This document shows, piece by piece, positions 5,117 to 8,638 of a stretch of DNA of 8,638 nt (position 1 is its first letter; each line of letters begins with the position of its first letter). The position numbers and the translations under genes are program-made. The notes under the pieces are model-generated. The model was given only the letters and a program-made list of their open reading frames with translations. It searched no databases and was not told the origin of the DNA. Origin of the DNA: an uncultured Prevotella sp. (GTDB taxonomy: Bacteria; Bacteroidota; Bacteroidia; Bacteroidales; Bacteroidaceae). The stretch spans positions 1 to 8,638 of the forward strand of contig CALEKA010000021.1 in NCBI GenBank assembly GCA_937898715.1. Reading direction: 5' to 3'.

Positions 5117-6319
5117 ATGGAAAAAATAAGACAACGAGATGAGGGCTGGCAAAGCGGCATAGCTAAGTCCATTACATTTATAGTAACCAAGGATTGCCAA
5201 TTAGCGTGTAAATACTGTTATCTTGTAGGAAAGAACACCAAAGAACGCATGTCTTGGGACGTGGCTAAAAAAGCTATTGATTACATACTCGATCATGAAA
5301 AGGAGATGAACGAGGAAAGTGTCGTGTGGGACTTTATCGGAGGTGAGCCTTTCCTTGAAATAGACTTGATAGATAAAATCTGCGATTACTTGAAGACGGA
5401 GATGTATCGTAGAAATCACCATTGGTTTGATTCTTACCGTTTCTCTTTCTCAACGAATGGAATCAACTACCATACTCCCAAGGTGCAGAACTTTATCAAG
5501 AAAAACATTAACCATCTAAGTATTGGCATTACCATTGATGGAACACAGCGAAAGCACGACCTTAATCGTATATGGAAAACACCCGAGATGGAACAAGGCA
5601 TCGTTCCAAAGCCAGAAGAGGAGCGAGGATCGTATGCTGATGTGGTAAGGAATATTCCACTGTGGCTTGAGCAGTTTCCAGAGGGTGGTACAAAAGTAAC
5701 GATTAGTAGCGCAGACATACCTTATATAAAGGAAAGTGTGCTTCATCTTTACTCGCTTGGCATTCACGAGGTAAATATTAATTGCGTATTTGAGGATGTG
5801 TGGAAAGAAGGTGACGACAAACGCTTCGAAGAACAACTTATGCAATTGGCTGATGCCATTATCGATGGAGATTATTATAAGGATTATGCATGCTCGTTTT
5901 TTGCAGAGCACATAGGTCGTCCCATGGATTGCGTCTCGCAGAATCAAAACTGGTGTGGAGCAGGCAAAATGCTTGCTGTAGATGCCGAGGGAAATTTCTA
6001 TCCTTGTACGCGTTTTGCTCAGTACTCTTTGAGAAGTAAAAAGGCTTGGATTATAGGTAATGTCAGTGAGGGTATAGATCAAAATAAATTGCGTCCGTTC
6101 CTTTGCTTAGATCGGTGTACACAGTCCACACAGGAATGCATAGATTGCGAGGTCGCTGAAGGATGTGCTTGGTGCCAAGGCGAAAACTACGATGCAGCCG
6201 ATACGCCAACTATCTACCAAAGAGCCATGGCTATCTGCAAAATGCACAAAGCCAGAGTGAGAGCGAACAACTATTATTGGAATAAACTCTATCGAAAGAT
6301 AGAGCAAAATGAAATGTAA
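5117..6319 (+). CDS. Radical SAM/SPASM peptide maturase, CXXX-repeat target family
   Basis: 400 residues. The radical SAM core begins at once: T24-K-D-C27-Q-L-A-C31-K-Y-C34-Y, the CX3CX2C site for the catalytic 4Fe-4S cluster, then the SAM-binding WDFIGGEP motif at 71-78. The C-terminal SPASM region binds auxiliary clusters: C280-G-A-G, then G and C297 in YPCTRF, C330, C334, C341-X2-C344-X5-C350-X2-C353, and C374. Enzymes of this architecture use a 5'-deoxyadenosyl radical to modify Cys-containing peptides, commonly forming thioether crosslinks. Placement directly after two CXXX-repeat precursors makes these the likely substrates, with modification in the cytoplasm before Tat export. The exact bond is not shown by the sequence. 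There is no room for a separate N-terminal leader-binding (RRE) domain before the core, so precursor recognition may rest elsewhere. The start ATG lies 6 nt after the previous stop. Confidence 0.9.
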   Translation: MEKIRQRDEGWQSGIAKSITFIVTKDCQLACKYCYLVGKNTKERMSWDVAKKAIDYILDHEKEMNEESVVWDFIGGEPFLEIDLIDKICDYLKTEMYRRNHHWFDSYRFSFSTNGINYHTPKVQNFIKKNINHLSIGITIDGTQRKHDLNRIWKTPEMEQGIVPKPEEERGSYADVVRNIPLWLEQFPEGGTKVTISSADIPYIKESVLHLYSLGIHEVNINCVFEDVWKEGDDKRFEEQLMQLADAIIDGDYYKDYACSFFAEHIGRPMDCVSQNQNWCGAGKMLAVDAEGNFYPCTRFAQYSLRSKKAWIIGNVSEGIDQNKLRPFLCLDRCTQSTQECIDCEVAEGCAWCQGENYDAADTPTIYQRAMAICKMHKARVRANNYYWNKLYRKIEQNEM

Positions 6320-6322
6320 TCT

Positions 6323-7276
6323 ATGTTGCAATACTTAATACTTCAGCTCTGCGATACTTCAACGTCGTACTGTCATTATTCTAATGAGCATACAACACGC
6401 AGGTTGATACCTATCGACGTGTTGGAAAAAGCTGTGCTTTGGGCAATGAAAGAGAACTTGATGATGCAAGTAGTTCGTCCGGCATATGCATTACCTCAAG
6501 AATACGAAGAAGTGCTCGATCGTATGGAGCATACCGACATCGTGCCAGCTTCTTCTCCTTTAGTAGACAAAGCTGAAATCGTGGTACTAAATCAATGGGA
6601 TGAGCTTCGCGAATTTCATTTCTTACATGACTCATCATATGTGATACGGACCAACAAAATGGCATTCTTTGAACATTATCGTGATTTGGTGCCAATACTT
6701 CCTCAAGTGGAACGAATGAATGTGGTCATTACGGATGTGGCTGATTTTGAGGAGAAAGACTTTGGCGTTTATCAGAAAGTCCTTCAATACTTGGCAGACG
6801 AAGTGGAGAAAATCTTTGTAAATGGTGGGCAGGTGCAATTAAACTTGCTGACTGATCGCATGCTTATCGGAAAAATGAATAACTGCGGTGCTGGCGAAAC
6901 ACATGTGACATTGGCTCCCGATGGAAAATTCTATATCTGTCCTGCATTCTATAATACTCCAAATGAAGCCCCTGTAGGCGATATTGATGAAGGACTTGAC
7001 ATTAGAAATAAGCAACTCTATCAATTAGACCACGCTCCAATATGTAGACATTGCGATGCCTACCAATGCAGACGCTGTGTGTGGCTCAACAGAAAAACTA
7101 CTTATGAGGTGAATGTGCCAGGACATGAGCAGTGTGTCGTGGCACATATAGAGCGTAATGCTTCTGCTGCTTTGCTGAAAAGCATTCGTAAGCATGGAGA
7201 CTTCTTACCTAATATAGAGGAAATAAAAACACTGGATTATTTAGACCCTTTTGAAAAGCATAAAGAATGGAAATGA
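6323..7276 (+). CDS. CXXX repeat peptide maturase (degenerate radical SAM/SPASM protein)
   Basis: 317 residues, recognised as the partner maturase of CXXX-repeat systems. The N-terminus LILQLCDTSTSYCHYS aligns with a radical SAM motif whose middle cysteine is replaced: C10-X3-T14-X2-C17. A catalytic cluster of the usual type is therefore not expected, and no GGEP motif is visible. The C-terminal half keeps a full SPASM pattern: C188-G-A-G, G201-X4-C206, C241-X2-C244-X4-C249-X2-C252 and C271. The protein may bind auxiliary Fe-S clusters and act as a scaffold, electron relay or peptide-recognition partner for the active enzyme just upstream; this is inference. It starts 3 nt after the previous stop. 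Its stop overlaps the next gene in an ATGA (7273-7276), indicating translational coupling. Confidence 0.8.
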   Translation: MLQYLILQLCDTSTSYCHYSNEHTTRRLIPIDVLEKAVLWAMKENLMMQVVRPAYALPQEYEEVLDRMEHTDIVPASSPLVDKAEIVVLNQWDELREFHFLHDSSYVIRTNKMAFFEHYRDLVPILPQVERMNVVITDVADFEEKDFGVYQKVLQYLADEVEKIFVNGGQVQLNLLTDRMLIGKMNNCGAGETHVTLAPDGKFYICPAFYNTPNEAPVGDIDEGLDIRNKQLYQLDHAPICRHCDAYQCRRCVWLNRKTTYEVNVPGHEQCVVAHIERNASAALLKSIRKHGDFLPNIEEIKTLDYLDPFEKHKEWK

Positions 7277-7548
7277 CACAAGTAGTGGGGAGCGTAAGCC
7301 CCGAAGAACGCGATGAAATACAGCAGCTCTTCGAACGACGCAATGGATTGAATGAATTGGCCAAAATCCTTACGCCAGACAATGAAGTACTTTACGAAAA
7401 ATTGGTGAAGGACATGGGATATACTTCTTCTAAGTTTCAAGGCTGGTGGGATCGTATGGCTGAAAAGTATCAATGGCCAGGAGATGACAACGGACATTGG
7501 GAGATTAACTTCAAAACCTGTGAGATTATTTTAAAAACGCAATCATAG
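7267..7548 (+). CDS. CXXX repeat peptide modification system protein (small accessory protein)
   Basis: A 93-residue soluble protein without signal peptide, membrane segment or metal motif. It is mostly helical in appearance: SPEERDEIQQLFERRNGLNELAK, then YEKLVKDMG, then a Trp-rich stretch QGWWDRMAEKYQWPG and a closing HWEINFKTCEIIL. Size, position and motif style fit the small protein that accompanies CXXX-repeat maturases. Its role is unknown; binding of precursor or stabilising the maturase pair are guesses. Two ATGs are possible, 7267 and 7273. The second gives a canonical 4-nt ATGA overlap with the upstream stop and a 91-residue product. The next gene begins 7 nt after its stop. Confidence 0.75.
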   Translation: MEMTQVVGSVSPEERDEIQQLFERRNGLNELAKILTPDNEVLYEKLVKDMGYTSSKFQGWWDRMAEKYQWPGDDNGHWEINFKTCEIILKTQS

Positions 7549-7555
7549 TATCTAT

Positions 7556-7822
7556 ATGCAAGCTTTAGTAGTATACCCTCTTATGATTGGCACAACTGAG
7601 CTGTTGCTCATCGTGCTATTAGCTTTGCTCCTTTTTGGAGGCAAGAAACTCCCTGAAATGATGAGAGGACTTGGCCAAGGTGTCAAGAGTTTTAAACAGG
7701 GAATGAACGATGTGCAGCATGCTGCAGATCCTAACGAAGAAGAACAGTTGGAGGAGGAAGACAAGGAAACGCAACCTGCTTCGCCGACCGATGTGGATAA
7801 AGAAAAACTTCATGGCGAATAG
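7556..7822 (+). CDS. tatA: Twin-arginine translocase subunit TatA/E
   Basis: 88 residues. It has the TatA plan: periplasmic start with IGTTEL (residues 11-16), one membrane helix LLLIVLLALLL, the hinge F27-G-G-K-K-L-P-E34, an amphipathic helix (MMRGLGQGVKSFKQGM, with G40 and F46-K47 conserved in the family), and a long acidic tail from about 60. TatA oligomers form the transient pore through which folded proteins cross the inner membrane. No TatB is visible, so this would be a two-component TatA-TatC system. A start at the internal ATG (residue 10) would also keep the whole domain. It lies inside the precursor-modification operon and overlaps tatC by 11 nt. Confidence 0.93.
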   Translation: MQALVVYPLMIGTTELLLIVLLALLLFGGKKLPEMMRGLGQGVKSFKQGMNDVQHAADPNEEEQLEEEDKETQPASPTDVDKEKLHGE

Positions 7823-8594
7823 CAATGATAGTTTCATGACCTTTGGAGAGCATCTTGACGTACTGCGCAAGATGCTTTTCCGCATTATGGGTCTGACGCT
7901 TGCGATGGCAGTGGGCGTGTTTTGCTTGAAGGACGAGGTGTTCGGCTGGTTGCTCGCTCCGCACGATAGCTCGTTTTGTACTTTTCGAGCTATAGAAACG
8001 GCGTGCCGATGGGCTGGGGTGGATTTTCATTTTGAGCCATTTAGAGTAACGCTGATTAGTACGGAACTCTCGGCACAGTTTATGACACATCTTTCTACTT
8101 CTGTCTATCTCGGATTGCTGCTGGCATCGCCCTACGTGGTGTATGAGCTCTTTGCCTTTATTGCACCCGCGCTTTATGAGCGAGAAAAGCGGGTGGCGAG
8201 AGTGGTAGTCGTGGTGGTCTACGTGCTATTCTTCTTGGGGGTAGTGATGAGCTATTTTGTGCTTTTCCCCATCTCATTCCGATTCTTAGCAACTTACCAG
8301 GTGTCGGGTATGATTCAGAATACCATCACACTGGATTCCTACATCAGTACCTTTACGACGCTCACCTTCATGATGGGCTTAGTGTTTCAGCTGCCTGTGG
8401 TGACTTACTTTTTGGGGCGGTTGGGACTCGTATCCCGTTCGCTGCTGAAGCATTACCGAAGGCATGCGTTTATCGTCATCGTGGTGGTAGCTGCTTTTAT
8501 CACACCGCCTGATGTTTTTACGCTCATATTGGTGGCTCTTCCAATGTACTTGCTTTATGAGGCAAGCATTTGGCTGGTAAAAGGAATCGAGTAG
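7812..8594 (+). CDS. tatC: Twin-arginine translocase subunit TatC
   Basis: 260 residues, a normal length for TatC, with six hydrophobic segments. The N-terminal cytoplasmic motif MTFGEHLDVLRK (9-20) and the loop FIAPALYEREKR (116-127) form the site that reads the twin-arginine motif; E125 corresponds to the family's key loop glutamate. At the later membrane site the sequence is F-Q193-L-P, where E. coli has Glu; Gln also occurs there in other TatC lineages. A conserved ITPPDVFT stretch lies near the last helices. The ATG at 7812 is chosen because the protein then begins right before the conserved domain; the frame is open further upstream, but that part lies inside tatA and is Lys/Arg-rich without homology. 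It is the last gene of the operon, overlapping the tatA stop, and is followed at once by a terminator. Its expected clients include the two RRDFF precursors encoded upstream. Confidence 0.93.
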   Translation: MANSNDSFMTFGEHLDVLRKMLFRIMGLTLAMAVGVFCLKDEVFGWLLAPHDSSFCTFRAIETACRWAGVDFHFEPFRVTLISTELSAQFMTHLSTSVYLGLLLASPYVVYELFAFIAPALYEREKRVARVVVVVVYVLFFLGVVMSYFVLFPISFRFLATYQVSGMIQNTITLDSYISTFTTLTFMMGLVFQLPVVTYFLGRLGLVSRSLLKHYRRHAFIVIVVVAAFITPPDVFTLILVALPMYLLYEASIWLVKGIE

Positions 8595-8632
8595 GAGGTA
8601 AACACTAATCATAGGTGTTTATCTCCTATTTT
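8593..8632 (+). terminator. Intrinsic terminator of the precursor/maturase/tat operon
   Basis: AGGAGGTAAACAC (8593-8605) pairs with GTGTTTATCTCCT (8615-8627) over 13 positions with one G-U, leaving a 9-nt loop, and is followed by ATTTTC. The stem begins within the tatC stop codon. The T-run is short but the stem is strong. Confidence 0.8.
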
Positions 8633-8638
8633 CGTGTT

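Noticed and set aside
5516..6082. 188-codon antisense frame within the radical SAM gene
   Set aside because: It is the shadow of a strongly supported gene, with a Phe/Ile/Leu-rich translation lacking any domain.
7710..7811. Longer TatC starting inside tatA
   Set aside because: The extra 34 residues are an out-of-frame reading of the tatA acidic tail and precede the normal TatC start.

Overview
The window looks like chromosomal DNA of a Bacteroidales bacterium, most likely Prevotella-like. The signs are -7 boxes of the form TAnnTTTG with no Shine-Dalgarno sites, a PCMD-domain protein, a FISUMP domain of the kind common in Prevotella/Bacteroides surface lipoproteins, and a CXXX-repeat radical SAM cassette. 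No transposase, integrase, tRNA or rRNA is visible. The genus is an inference.

Left part (1-2966), minus strand. Two envelope genes are read right to left: a BamA/TamA-superfamily outer-membrane beta-barrel protein (1646-2926) and an exported PCMD-domain protein (469-1431), followed by a clear intrinsic terminator (385-416). The flanking non-coding DNA is rich in repeats: a pair of GC-rich palindromes at 1-50, four tandem 22-bp units at 155-242, and a perfect 31-bp direct repeat (1542-1572 and 1606-1636) between the two genes.

Centre (2967-3652). A roughly 700-bp divergent intergenic region. Its right half carries a good Bacteroidetes promoter (TTG at 3237, TACCTTTG at 3260) and then about 300 nt of highly paired sequence ending in a stem and T-run at 3563-3576. 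I read this as an unidentified structured RNA or long leader. Its 3' end has nine bases perfectly complementary to the leader of the next gene.

Right part (3653-8594), plus strand. A compact seven-gene operon with gaps of -11 to +57 nt and a terminator at 8593-8632. It holds a small twin-arginine precursor with a Cys-Xaa-Xaa-Xaa tail; a second precursor in which a Tat lipoprotein signal, an acidic linker, a FISUMP domain and a 22-cysteine CXXX tail are joined in one chain; a radical SAM/SPASM peptide maturase; a second SPASM protein with a degenerate radical SAM motif; a small accessory protein; TatA; and TatC.

The likely logic is that the two precursors are made in the cytoplasm, their Cys-repeat tails are modified by the radical SAM machinery, and the modified folded products leave through a TatAC translocase encoded in the same operon. 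One would be a soluble periplasmic peptide and the other a lipoprotein possibly displayed at the surface. The family assignments rest on recognised sequence patterns. The chemistry of the modification and the purpose of the system are not shown by the sequence.
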